A DNA stretch of 21,237 nucleotides. Source: Akkermansiaceae bacterium UBA2367 (lineage in GTDB: Bacteria; Verrucomicrobiota; Verrucomicrobiia; Verrucomicrobiales; DEV007). Location of the stretch: the NCBI GenBank assembly GCA_002344525.1, contig DDTJ01000100.1:1-21237 (forward strand), given 5' to 3'. Positions within the stretch are counted from its first letter, which is position 1. Every line of letters begins with the position of its first letter. Under the pieces are notes generated by a model. The model had not been told where the DNA came from. It did not search any database and worked only from the letters and a program-made list of their open reading frames with translations. Shown here piece by piece: positions 8,194-15,878 of the stretch. A program made the position numbers and the translations under genes.

Positions 8194-10387
8194 ACCTCTT
8201 GTCGAGCGACTCCACCATCTTCGCCACTTCCGTGGTCGGGGCGTCGCAGGCGAACTCGCGGCAGACGTAGGCGGTCGCCTTGCCGCCGAGAGGCTGTTGC
8301 GTCCCGGTGTAGGGCGCGAGCTTGGCGAGGGCGTCGGCGTTCTCCAGAGTGCGGAGGAGGACGACTTGGTTCGGCCGGAATCCTTGGCGCAGGGCGGCGA
8401 TCATGGCGCGGGTGTCGGCGGCGTCGGCCTTCCCGCTGATGACGATCTCGCGGGTGGGGCCGAACACGAAGTCGAGGGCGCAGAGCGTCTCAGGATAGGC
8501 GGAGGGCTGCTGGGCGATCTCGCCGGAAAATGCCCGGATGAGGGCCTCCAACCGCGTCGCGTGGTCCGGGTTGCCCGTCATGCGATGGAGTCGCGCGAGG
8601 TTGCCGATGCTGTAGGCGTTGCCGCTCGGGATGGCGCCGCCGTAGAGTTTCTTGGCGCGGACGATGAGGGCCTCGGCGTCGTTCGCCACGGTGAAGTAGC
8701 CGCCCGACTCCGCGTCCCAGAAGCGCTCGTCCAGCACGCGCTGGAAGGCGAGGGCCGCCTCGAAATACTTCACCTCGAAGGTGGTCTCGTAGAGGTCGAG
8801 GAGCCCGCGGATGAGAAAGGCGTAGTCCTCCAGGTGCGCGGTCAGCCCGGCCTCTCCCTGCCGGTAGCGTTTGAGGAGACGCCCGTCCGGGGTGGTCAGT
8901 TTCGCGAGGACGAAGTCGGCGGCTTTCGTCGCGGCGTCGGCGTAGGTCTCCTCCCCAAAAACCTGCGCGGCCTTGGCGTAGGCGGAGATCATGAGCCCGT
9001 TCCAGTCGGTGAGGATCTTGTCGTCCTTCTGCGGGTGGACGCGGCCCTCGCGGCGCTGCCACAGCTTGGCTCGCAACGGCTCGAAACGGGCTCGTTCGTC
9101 CTCGGAGAGGTCGGAGCGGAGATGGGGGATGTTCGTCCCGGTCTTCTCGTGGGTGGCTTCGTCGAGGAAGTTCCCCCCGTCCTCGAAGCGGAAGGTCTTC
9201 GCGAACCACTCGCCATCCTCGGGCCCGAGCGTTTCGAGGACTTCGGCTTTCGTCCAAGTGTAGAATTTGCCCTCCTCGCCCTCGCTGTCGGCGTCCTCAG
9301 CGGAGCAAAAGCCGCCTTCCTCGGAAGTCAGGTCGCGACTGACGTAGTCGAGCGTTTCACGAGCGAGGCGGGCATGGGCCTCGTCGCCGGTGGTTTGCCA
9401 GGCTTCGAGACAGGCGAGGACGTAGAGAGCCTGGTCGTAGAGCATCTTCTCGAAGTGCGGCAGCAGCCATTCGCGGTCGGTCGCGTAGCGGTGGATGCCG
9501 TGGCCGATGTGGTCGTAGATGCCGCCCCGGCGGATCTCGGTCAAGGTCTTCTCCACCATCGCGAGCGATTCCGCGTCGCCGCCGCGGAGGTGGTGCCGGA
9601 GGAGGAAGCTCAGGTTCGAGGCCACGGGGAATTTGGGCCGGATCGAGAAGCCGCCCCATTCCTTGTCGAAGCGCTCGCCGAACTGGGCGCGGGCTTGGTC
9701 GAGGATGGAGGCGTCGAGCGCCTCGCCGGGGGAGCCGACGAGGATCTTGCCGAGTTCGGCGGAGATGTTGAGCGCGGTGGACTCGACCTCCTCGCGCTTC
9801 TCCGTCCAGGCTTTGTGCAGCTCGGTGACAATGAGCTTGATTCCGGGACGCCCGGCGAGGGATTCCTTCGGGAAGTAGGTACCCGCGAAAAAGGGGTGTT
9901 TGTCAGGCGTCAGGAGCACGGTCATGGGCCAGCCGCCGCTCCCAGCCATCGCCTCGGTCACCTTCATGTAGATCTCGTCGAGATCGGGTCGCTCCTCGCG
10001 GTCGACTTTGATGGCAACGAAGCGCTCGTTGATCAACGCGGCGACCGCGGGGTCCTCGAAGGATTCGTGCTCCATCACATGGCACCAGTGGCAGGTGGTG
10101 TAGCCGATGCTGAGAAAGACGGGCCGATCAAGCCGCTTCGCCTCGGCGAAGGCCTCCTCGCCCCAAGGCCGCCAGTCGATGGGGTTGCGGGCGTGCTGGA
10201 GGAGGTAGGGGCTCTTCTCGAAGATGAGCCGATTGAACTCCGGCCCGCCGTCGGGAGGCAGTTTCGCGATTTCCTCGGGGGAAGGGAGGGGCGGGCGGGA
10301 GTTTCCCTCGGCGGCGCGGGTCATTTGCGGGAGATGGTGGAGGCAGAGGAGACAGGCGAGGATCGGGACGAGGGAACGCGGTGGCAT
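8192..10387 (-). CDS. secreted thioredoxin-fold DUF255 protein (YyaL/SPATA20 family)
   Basis: This is a 731-aa member of the DUF255 (YyaL, spermatogenesis-associated protein 20) family. The N-terminal thioredoxin-like domain (about 50-200) begins with the family signature SPYLLQHARNPIDWRPW and carries CHWC (C99, C102) in TTCHWCHVMEHESF, then DREERPDLD and GGWPMTVLLTP. The rest is a six-hairpin-glycosidase-like helical barrel containing KILTDWNGLMISAYA. The biochemical function of the family is not settled. This copy starts with a signal peptide (MPPRSL, a hydrophobic core, cleavage near TRAA), whereas YyaL itself is thought to be cytosolic, so it probably acts in the periplasm. ATG 10387 is chosen because an in-frame start at 10450 would put 21 residues, partly hairpin-encoded, before the signal peptide. 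It lies 76 bp downstream of the SNF2 gene and may be co-transcribed with it. Confidence 0.92.
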   Translation of the reverse strand: MPPRSLVPILACLLCLHHLPQMTRAAEGNSRPPLPSPEEIAKLPPDGGPEFNRLIFEKSPYLLQHARNPIDWRPWGEEAFAEAKRLDRPVFLSIGYTTCHWCHVMEHESFEDPAVAALINERFVAIKVDREERPDLDEIYMKVTEAMAGSGGWPMTVLLTPDKHPFFAGTYFPKESLAGRPGIKLIVTELHKAWTEKREEVESTALNISAELGKILVGSPGEALDASILDQARAQFGERFDKEWGGFSIRPKFPVASNLSFLLRHHLRGGDAESLAMVEKTLTEIRRGGIYDHIGHGIHRYATDREWLLPHFEKMLYDQALYVLACLEAWQTTGDEAHARLARETLDYVSRDLTSEEGGFCSAEDADSEGEEGKFYTWTKAEVLETLGPEDGEWFAKTFRFEDGGNFLDEATHEKTGTNIPHLRSDLSEDERARFEPLRAKLWQRREGRVHPQKDDKILTDWNGLMISAYAKAAQVFGEETYADAATKAADFVLAKLTTPDGRLLKRYRQGEAGLTAHLEDYAFLIRGLLDLYETTFEVKYFEAALAFQRVLDERFWDAESGGYFTVANDAEALIVRAKKLYGGAIPSGNAYSIGNLARLHRMTGNPDHATRLEALIRAFSGEIAQQPSAYPETLCALDFVFGPTREIVISGKADAADTRAMIAALRQGFRPNQVVLLRTLENADALAKLAPYTGTQQPLGGKATAYVCREFACDAPTTEVAKMVESLDKR

Positions 10388-10427
10388 CGTCCATCGTCGC
10401 ACGGTTCGCGCAGGGCCGCGAGTCCAC

Positions 10428-10447
10428 GAAGCGGCCAGAGCCGCTTC
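10428..10447 (-). terminator. hairpin between SNF2 and DUF255 genes
   Basis: On the minus strand this is a perfect 8-bp stem (GAAGCGGC/GCCGCTTC) with a tetraloop, in the 76-bp gap after the SNF2 stop. No U-tract follows. It could be a Rho-dependent or partial terminator, or an mRNA processing or stability element that sets different levels for the two genes. Confidence 0.4.
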
Positions 10448-10463
10448 CACCGTCTCCGCCCGC

Positions 10464-13400
10464 TCACCGGGCCGTCCGCGCGGGTTCCGCCTCGGCGGGG
10501 GAGCCTTGGCTGAAGAGGAATTTCAAGTCGTCGAGTTCGAGGTTCCGGGTGAAGCCCTCCTCGCCCAGCACGCCGGTCATCATCGCGCTCTTCTGCTGCT
10601 GGAGCACGCGGATCTTCTCCTCGACCGAGTCGCGCATGAGGAGGCGGTAGGCGTTCACCTTGCTCTCCTGCCCGATGCGGTGGCAGCGGTCGATGGCTTG
10701 GTTCTCCACAGCAGGGTTCCACCAGGGATCGTAGAGGATGACGTAGCTGGCCGAGGTGAGGTTGAGACCGCTGCCGCCCGCCTTCAGGGAGAGGAGGAAG
10801 GTCTTGGGCTCCTTCGACTCCTGGAAGTCGCCGATGACCTCGTGGCGGTTCTTCGTCTGCCCGGTGAGGTAGCTGTAGGGGCGTTCGCGGTCCTCCAACT
10901 CCTCCTTGATGATGTCGAGCATGGAGACGAACTGCGAAAAGACGAGCACCTTGTGCCCCTCCTCGTGGAGCTGGTCGAGCAGGTAGAAGAGGGCGTTGAG
11001 CTTGGCGCTCTCCTCGTGCCGATATTTCGAGTCGACGAGGCCGGGGTGGCAGCAGATCTGCCGCAGACGCATGAGGCCTTGGAGGATGACGAAGCTGTTC
11101 TTGCGCAGGCTCTCGTCGCTCTCGATGCCGAGGAGGATTTTCTGGATGCGCTCCAGTTCGCCGCGGTAGAGCTGTGCCTGCGTCTCCTCCATCTCGCTGA
11201 AGACGTCCTCCTCGATCTTCGGCGGCAGGTCGAGGGCGACCTCGCCCTTGGTGCGACGCAGCAGGAAGGGCCGCAGCCGCGCAGTGAGGCGGGTCTGGGA
11301 ATGGTTGTCCTTCCGCTTGTCGAAGTGCTCGCGGAAGTACTTGCGGTCGCCGAGGATGCCGGGCATGGCGAAGCCCATCAGGCTCCAGACGTCGAGGAGA
11401 CGGTTCTCGATGGGCGTCCCGGTGAGGACGAGGCGGTTGCTGCCGGGCAGGGCGCGGGCGGCCTTGGCGGCCTTGGAATCGGGGTTCTTGATCTGCTGCC
11501 CTTCGTCGAGGATGATGCCGAGCCAGGAGACGCTTTTCAACTCCTCGGAGCAGGTGCGGAGCTGGCTGTAGTTGATTACGAGCAGGTCGATGTCGCGGCC
11601 GAGCCGGTCCACCTCCAGCTCGACCTTGTTGCGCAGCACCTGCACGCGGATGGAAGGCGAGGCCTTTTTCACCTCATCGCCCCACACGTCGAGGACGGAT
11701 TTGGGGCAGACGACGAGGCTAGGCGGGGCCTCGTCGCCGTGCTCCTCGCGCAGCCAGAGCAGCCAAGTCAGCGACTGGATCGTCTTCCCGAGGCCCATGT
11801 CGTCGGCGAGAATGCCGCCGAAGCGGTTCGTCGCGAGGTAGGAGAGGAAGTGGAAGCCCTCGATCTGGTAGGGGCGCAGGTTCACGTTGAGACCGGGCGG
11901 GATCTCGGGGCGGACTTGGAGCTGCAGGTTGCGGGCGCGGGAGGAGATGCGCTCCCACGCGTCCGCGTCGAAGACCTCCTTGGCGGCGGGTTCGGCGAGT
12001 TGGAGGGCGTGGAGGCGGTGGACCTCGCCGCTGAGGTCGAAGGGGTCGAGGCCGATGCGCGAGACGGCGGTCTGCTGCTCCTCGCTGAGGTTCATCTTCA
12101 AGCGAAGCCAGCCGCCGCGCTCCATCCTGACGAACTGCCCCCGCGCTTGGACGAGGGCGCGGATCTCCTCGGGGCTGAGGTCCATGCCCTCGACTTTGAC
12201 CACGACTTTCAGGTCGAACCAGTCGATCTCCTGGTCGACGACTTCGAAGGAGACCTGCGCCTCGACCGGATCGGCTTGGAGGGTGGCGAGATCGGCGTCG
12301 GCGACGACTTCGATCTCCTCGGGCAGAGAGGCGAGCCATTCGGCGTATCGCTCGGGGAAGTTCTTCGTCACCCTCGCGCGGTAGCAGCCGAGGTTGCCGT
12401 CGAAGGTGGGCTGCATCGGGGAGATGAGCCGCCCGACGCGCCTTTGCAGGGAGCGGTCGTAGCGGAAGATATGCCCGCTGTCGCTTTTGGGCTGCCTTAC
12501 GACCTCCCATCCCTCACGTCCGAGGACTTCCTCGCGGGTGCCGTCGGCGTTCATCGCGCTGATCCTCATCAGCATGTGCTCGCTCGCGGTCGCGGCGGCG
12601 GCCGAGGAGATGCCGAGGTTGAAGACGATGCGCAGCGGTTCCTCGTGGATTTTGTCCTCTAGGCTTTCGGGAAGACCCGCTCCGAGGCGGAAGAGGAAGG
12701 CCACGCCCGATTCGCTCTCGATGACGCCCCGGGGGACGAGGGCGCGGGGATCGATGAGGGTCTCGGCGCGCGCCCAATGCTCGGGGCCGCGGAAGACCCA
12801 TTCGTCGCTCATGTAGAGGGCCTCGTCGCCGGGGAGGAGGCGCACGGTGTGGGAGACGTCGTGCCCGTCGCCGGTGACGAGCTGCAGTTCGTAGTCCTCC
12901 GACCCCATCGAGTCGGGGCGGCAGACCCAGCGCAGCGGCGCCTCGCCGAGGCGGAAGGGGTGCTCGTCGAGATTGACGATCAGCCCCTCCAACTCGCGCT
13001 GGTGGAAGAGCCGGTTGAGGAGGCGGCAGTTCTCGATGCGGTCGAGGGAAAGGCCGCCGTCGTTGGACTCCTGCTTCGCGGCGGCATGGATGAACTTGCT
13101 CCAGAGGATCTCCGAGGCGGCGTTCATGCGGAGGCCGCCGTTGGCGTAGCGCTCCTCAAGGCGGGCGAACTGCTCGACTTCGGCGACGCGCTCGAAGCCC
13201 CCCTCGCCGCCGCTGCGGACCATGAGCCGGGCCTCGCGAGTGCTGATGCGGAGGCGGAACTCGACCAGCTCGACCGGCTCCTCGGTCGGACGTTTTTCAA
13301 AGACCTCGACTTGGTAGCGCCATTCGCTCTCCTCGCGGCGGCGCTCCCACGAAGCCATGCGTTCGCGCGTCCATTCGCGGTCGGTGACGACTTCGAGGAA

Positions 13401-13970
13401 GGCGGGGATGGGGTAGTTCGCCTTTTCGAAGGCGTGGGCGATGTAGTTCCAGAACTCGACCACGTCCTTCGGCGGAGTCGGCCAGAGGACGAGGGGCTCG
13501 AAGGACTCCACCGGCCAGCGGGGATTGAGGCGCACGAGGTCGGAGTCGAAGATCTCCCTCTCCAGCTCGAAACGTCGGAAGCGGCGCTCGATTTTGCCGA
13601 GGTATTCGTCCTCCTCTCCGGTGAGGCCGCGCCCGAGCCTGTCCTCGATCGTCTCGGTCAGGCTTTTCCCGCCGATGTCGTTGGGGGCCTCGGGGAGGTC
13701 GCCCTTGCGCGCGATCTTCTCCAGCATCGTCGCGTAGAGGGCGGCGCGGCCCGAGTCGCTCTTGTCGTCGGCTTCGCCGCTCCATTCGTTGCCCTGGAGC
13801 TGAAGGCGGGTGCCGCAAGCCCAGCCGCCGTCCTCGATACGGCCTTGGACGAGGAGGTGGTTCCCGTAGATCTGCGTCACCCCGCCTTCGCGGTGCAGGC
13901 GCTCGCCCTCCTTCTTTTCGTCTTTGGTGAATGAATTGAGAAAATCGAGGGTCGCGCGATCTACGTTCAT
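10464..13970 (-). CDS. SNF2-family DNA translocase/helicase
   Basis: This is a 1168-aa bacterial SNF2 (superfamily 2) ATPase that probably translocates on double-stranded DNA to remodel protein-DNA complexes. The catalytic half begins near residue 700 (LRPYQIEGFHFL): Walker A DDMGLGKT ending at T730, motif II DEGQ (822-825) instead of DEAH, LTGTPIENRL, LLRRTKGEV, then the C-terminal RecA lobe with LVFSQFVSML, LSLKAGGSGLNL and the arginine-finger motif DRCHRIGQ. The first 690 residues are β-rich and I cannot assign them. A segment around 20-80 resembles a SWIM-domain scaffold but lacks its Cys/His ligands. No nuclease domain is present. A possible promoter lies at 14042-14070. Downstream is the secreted DUF255 gene, which has no obvious functional link. 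Family assignment is certain; cellular role is unknown. Confidence 0.94.
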   Translation of the reverse strand: MNVDRATLDFLNSFTKDEKKEGERLHREGGVTQIYGNHLLVQGRIEDGGWACGTRLQLQGNEWSGEADDKSDSGRAALYATMLEKIARKGDLPEAPNDIGGKSLTETIEDRLGRGLTGEEDEYLGKIERRFRRFELEREIFDSDLVRLNPRWPVESFEPLVLWPTPPKDVVEFWNYIAHAFEKANYPIPAFLEVVTDREWTRERMASWERRREESEWRYQVEVFEKRPTEEPVELVEFRLRISTREARLMVRSGGEGGFERVAEVEQFARLEERYANGGLRMNAASEILWSKFIHAAAKQESNDGGLSLDRIENCRLLNRLFHQRELEGLIVNLDEHPFRLGEAPLRWVCRPDSMGSEDYELQLVTGDGHDVSHTVRLLPGDEALYMSDEWVFRGPEHWARAETLIDPRALVPRGVIESESGVAFLFRLGAGLPESLEDKIHEEPLRIVFNLGISSAAAATASEHMLMRISAMNADGTREEVLGREGWEVVRQPKSDSGHIFRYDRSLQRRVGRLISPMQPTFDGNLGCYRARVTKNFPERYAEWLASLPEEIEVVADADLATLQADPVEAQVSFEVVDQEIDWFDLKVVVKVEGMDLSPEEIRALVQARGQFVRMERGGWLRLKMNLSEEQQTAVSRIGLDPFDLSGEVHRLHALQLAEPAAKEVFDADAWERISSRARNLQLQVRPEIPPGLNVNLRPYQIEGFHFLSYLATNRFGGILADDMGLGKTIQSLTWLLWLREEHGDEAPPSLVVCPKSVLDVWGDEVKKASPSIRVQVLRNKVELEVDRLGRDIDLLVINYSQLRTCSEELKSVSWLGIILDEGQQIKNPDSKAAKAARALPGSNRLVLTGTPIENRLLDVWSLMGFAMPGILGDRKYFREHFDKRKDNHSQTRLTARLRPFLLRRTKGEVALDLPPKIEEDVFSEMEETQAQLYRGELERIQKILLGIESDESLRKNSFVILQGLMRLRQICCHPGLVDSKYRHEESAKLNALFYLLDQLHEEGHKVLVFSQFVSMLDIIKEELEDRERPYSYLTGQTKNRHEVIGDFQESKEPKTFLLSLKAGGSGLNLTSASYVILYDPWWNPAVENQAIDRCHRIGQESKVNAYRLLMRDSVEEKIRVLQQQKSAMMTGVLGEEGFTRNLELDDLKFLFSQGSPAEAEPARTAR

Positions 13971-14009
13971 GCGGGGGAGTGAAGGAGGCGGAGGGGGAAG
14001 CCGCGCAAA

Positions 14010-14035
14010 GGGAGGGGGAAGGGGGCAAAAAGGGG
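14010..14035 (+). other. potential G-quadruplex tract in the SNF2 leader
   Basis: Four G-runs of 3, 5, 5 and 4 bases are separated by loops of 1, 2 and 6 bases on the + strand, which is the template strand for the minus-strand SNF2 gene. A further GGG follows at 14038. The polypurine stretch runs from about 13970 to 14040. The pattern meets the usual G3+N1-7 rule. Function is not shown. Confidence 0.5.
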
Positions 14036-14041
14036 ACGGGT

Positions 14042-14070
14042 AATCTGGCCCACGGCGTGCGACGCGTCAA
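14042..14070 (-). promoter_or_regulatory. possible sigma-70 promoter of the SNF2 gene
   Basis: On the minus strand, TTGACG (14070-14065, five of six) is followed after 17 bases by CAGATT (14047-14042, three of six). Predicted initiation would fall around 14035, giving a leader of about 65 bases that is almost entirely pyrimidine. The -10 match is poor, so this is tentative. Confidence 0.3.
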
Positions 14071-14089
14071 CCGGTCGCGGAAAGCGAAG

Positions 14090-14121
14090 CGGCCTCCCGC
14101 GGCAGGCGCCGGGGGAGGCCG
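14090..14121 (-). terminator. hairpin terminator candidate after rpsF
   Basis: CGGCCTCCC (14090-14098) and GGGAGGCCG (14113-14121) form a perfect 9-bp GC-rich stem with a 14-base loop, about 40 bases after the rpsF stop. On the minus strand it is followed by CTTCGCTTTCC, T-rich but not a true U-tract. It probably separates the pth-rpsF transcript from the SNF2 promoter. Confidence 0.5.
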
Positions 14122-14163
14122 GAAAAGTCACGGTTGATCGCGCGAGGGCTCCGTCGGGGGCGA

Positions 14164-14451
14164 TCAGAGACGACGGTAGTGCTGGAGCATCACCTGATCG
14201 CTGAGCTTCAGGTGGGACTCGACTTCGCGGATGGCAGAGGGCTCGGCTTCGAAGCGGTATTGGACGTAGTAGCCGTGCGTCTGCTTGGCGTGGTTCGTGT
14301 GGGTGAACTCCTTGCGGCCGATGCGGTCGACTTGTTCGAGGACGGCGCCGTTGGATTCGAGCTCCTTCGCGATCTTGCCGACGGTTTCGTCGATGGTCTC
14401 GTCCTGGCCTTGGAGTTTGAGGATGTAGACTCCTTCGTATTTGCGTTTCAT
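14164..14451 (-). CDS. rpsF: 30S ribosomal protein S6
   Basis: This 95-aa protein is typical of bacterial S6, which binds S18 and 16S rRNA on the platform of the small subunit. Recognisable features are the opening MKRKYEGVYIL strand, the helix VGKIAKELESNG, the central strand with RIGRKEFTHTNHAKQTHGYYVQYRFEA, and the final helix with LKLSDQVMLQHYRR. It has the compact ferredoxin-like fold length and no extended tail. It lies 55 bp downstream of pth on the same strand, an arrangement common in bacteria. The usual following genes (ssb, rpsR, rplI) are absent; a hairpin and then an unrelated SNF2 gene follow instead. No Shine-Dalgarno precedes the ATG. Confidence 0.96.
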   Translation of the reverse strand: MKRKYEGVYILKLQGQDETIDETVGKIAKELESNGAVLEQVDRIGRKEFTHTNHAKQTHGYYVQYRFEAEPSAIREVESHLKLSDQVMLQHYRRL

Positions 14452-14506
14452 GGATGGTCGATGGGAGGGGCGGTCCGGCGGGCGGATCGCGCGATGTCGT
14501 GGGGGT

Positions 14507-15121
14507 TCAGCCCCGCCGGTTGTAGCGGTTCATGGCCGCTTCGAGACCGGCGGAAAGCGCGTAATTTACACCCTCTGCGGCGATTTCGAGGATTTTTTCC
14601 ACTTCCGCCCGCTCCTCGGGGGTGAAACGACCGAGGACATGGTCCACCATCCCGGCGTTTTCCGGGGCCGCCCCCACGCCGAGACGAAGCCGTGGGAAAG
14701 CCTCAGTGCCGAGGTATTCGATGAGGGATTTGATCCCGTTGTGCCCCCCCGCCGAGCCCCCGGCACGGAATCGCAGGCCCCCGAGAGGCAGGGCGATATC
14801 GTCGTAGACCACGAGTACCCGGTCCGGCGCGAGATGGTGGTGGCGCATCAGCCGGGCGGCGGCGTTGCCGCTGAGGTTCATGTAGGTGAGGGGTTTGGCG
14901 AAAACGACGCCCCCGCGATCCGTCGCGACTTTGGCGCGGAACTTGTGCTCCTTCTCCCATTTCAGGCCGCGCTCGTGGGAGAGTCGGTCGACGAGGTCGA
15001 AGCCGATGTTGTGCCGCGTGCCTTCGTATTCGGGGCCGGGATTGCCAAGGCCGACGACGAGCCGGAGGCCTTCCGGGGTCTCGGGGGTGGAAGAGGGGAA
15101 AAGACGGTCGATCAAACTCAT
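14507..15121 (-). CDS. pth: peptidyl-tRNA hydrolase
   Basis: Pth cleaves the ester bond of peptidyl-tRNAs dropped from stalled ribosomes and so recycles tRNA; it is a monomeric cytosolic enzyme. The 204-aa length is normal. Signature blocks are VVGLGNPGPEYEGTRHN with N27 and the catalytic H37, KPLTYMNLSG, VYDDIALPLGGLR, GGSAGGHNGIKS, and PRLRLGVG. The ATG at 15121 is chosen over an in-frame TTG at 15139, which adds only Pro/His-rich residues not seen in the family. The first 17 residues (to PEG) are a short extension before the core strand. It heads the pth-rpsF unit and is divergent from the small protein-HNH pair, with 106 bp between starts. No clear promoter or Shine-Dalgarno is visible there. 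Confidence 0.96.
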   Translation of the reverse strand: MSLIDRLFPSSTPETPEGLRLVVGLGNPGPEYEGTRHNIGFDLVDRLSHERGLKWEKEHKFRAKVATDRGGVVFAKPLTYMNLSGNAAARLMRHHHLAPDRVLVVYDDIALPLGGLRFRAGGSAGGHNGIKSLIEYLGTEAFPRLRLGVGAAPENAGMVDHVLGRFTPEERAEVEKILEIAAEGVNYALSAGLEAAMNRYNRRG

Positions 15122-15227
15122 GGGGAGGTGGGGAGGCAAGCATACACCTCATCGAAGAGGCTCGGGCGAAGAATCGAGACGGAGGGATTCCCGGTTGATT
15201 CGCCCATTCGGCGTGGCATGGTGATGT

Positions 15228-15485
15228 ATGACTATCGCCAGCCCTCCTGTCTTGGGACGGATGCTCCGCCCGTTGGTGGAATCATTGCGATCCGATGCGC
15301 TGGAGGCCTTTGCCGCCCTCCAGATTTCGGAGGCGGATGACGAGCGCTACCACGAGCTTGCCGACAAGAACGCCGAAGGCACCATCACCGAGGAGGAACG
15401 TCGCGAGCTCGAAGGCATCGTCTCCGCAAACACGATGCTTTCCCTGTTGCGGCACGAGGCCAATGCCGCCTTGGGGCGCCACTGA
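15228..15485 (+). CDS. small acidic helical protein coupled to an HNH nuclease
   Basis: This 85-aa protein is predicted to be all-helical, with a Glu/Asp-rich middle (residues about 34-62) containing the TITEEERRELEGIV motif and a basic C-terminus. I know no experimentally characterised relative. Small proteins with this G-T-[IL]-[ST]-x-E-E-R-x-E-L-E pattern commonly precede HNH nuclease genes; that is recalled, not searched. Its stop TGA overlaps the HNH start ATG (TGATG), so the two are translationally coupled. The size, acidity and tight coupling would suit an inhibitor or partner of the nuclease, but that is inference. A weak GGTGA lies four bases before the ATG. Confidence 0.8.
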   Translation: MTIASPPVLGRMLRPLVESLRSDALEAFAALQISEADDERYHELADKNAEGTITEEERRELEGIVSANTMLSLLRHEANAALGRH

Positions 15486-15862
15486 TGCCACCTTCTCTGA
15501 GGCAACTGGCGAAATCCCGTGCGCAATTCCGTTGCGAGTATTGCCGCATTGGCCAAGCGACCAGCGTGGTCAGCTTTCATGTGGAACACATCATCCCGCG
15601 TCAACATGGCGGCGTGACTTCGGAAGAGAACTTGGCCTTGTCGTGTCCACACTGCAATCTGCACAAAGGCCCCAACCTCGCCGGCATGGACCCGGACACC
15701 GGTGAAGTCACACGGCTGTTCCATCCCAGAAGCGATGTGTGGAGCGAGCACTTCCGTCTCGGGAACGGTCAAGTGACTGGCCTGACAGCCATCGGTCGGA
15801 CGACTGTCTGGCTGCTCACGCTTACCGACGACGAGCAGATGGCATTGCGGTCGCTCGGGTGA
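15485..15862 (+). CDS. HNH endonuclease
   Basis: This 125-aa protein has a complete HNH nuclease core. A zinc knuckle is formed by C17-x2-C20 and C54-x2-C57. The ββα-metal residues are E34-H35 in VEHIIPR, N49 in SEENLAL, and H60 in CNLHKG. The C-terminal 60 residues (RLFHPRSDVWSEHF, then a β-rich end) match the style of small stand-alone HNH proteins and hold no other catalytic domain. It would cut DNA, or possibly RNA, with a divalent metal; the target is unknown. It is translated from the overlapping TGATG of the upstream 85-aa gene. Codon use is somewhat less GC-rich than its neighbours, which fits a mobile cassette. It ends 16 bp from the convergent prenyltransferase-fold gene. Confidence 0.93.
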   Translation: MPPSLRQLAKSRAQFRCEYCRIGQATSVVSFHVEHIIPRQHGGVTSEENLALSCPHCNLHKGPNLAGMDPDTGEVTRLFHPRSDVWSEHFRLGNGQVTGLTAIGRTTVWLLTLTDDEQMALRSLG

Positions 15863-15878
15863 TCCGCAGGGCGGTCCC

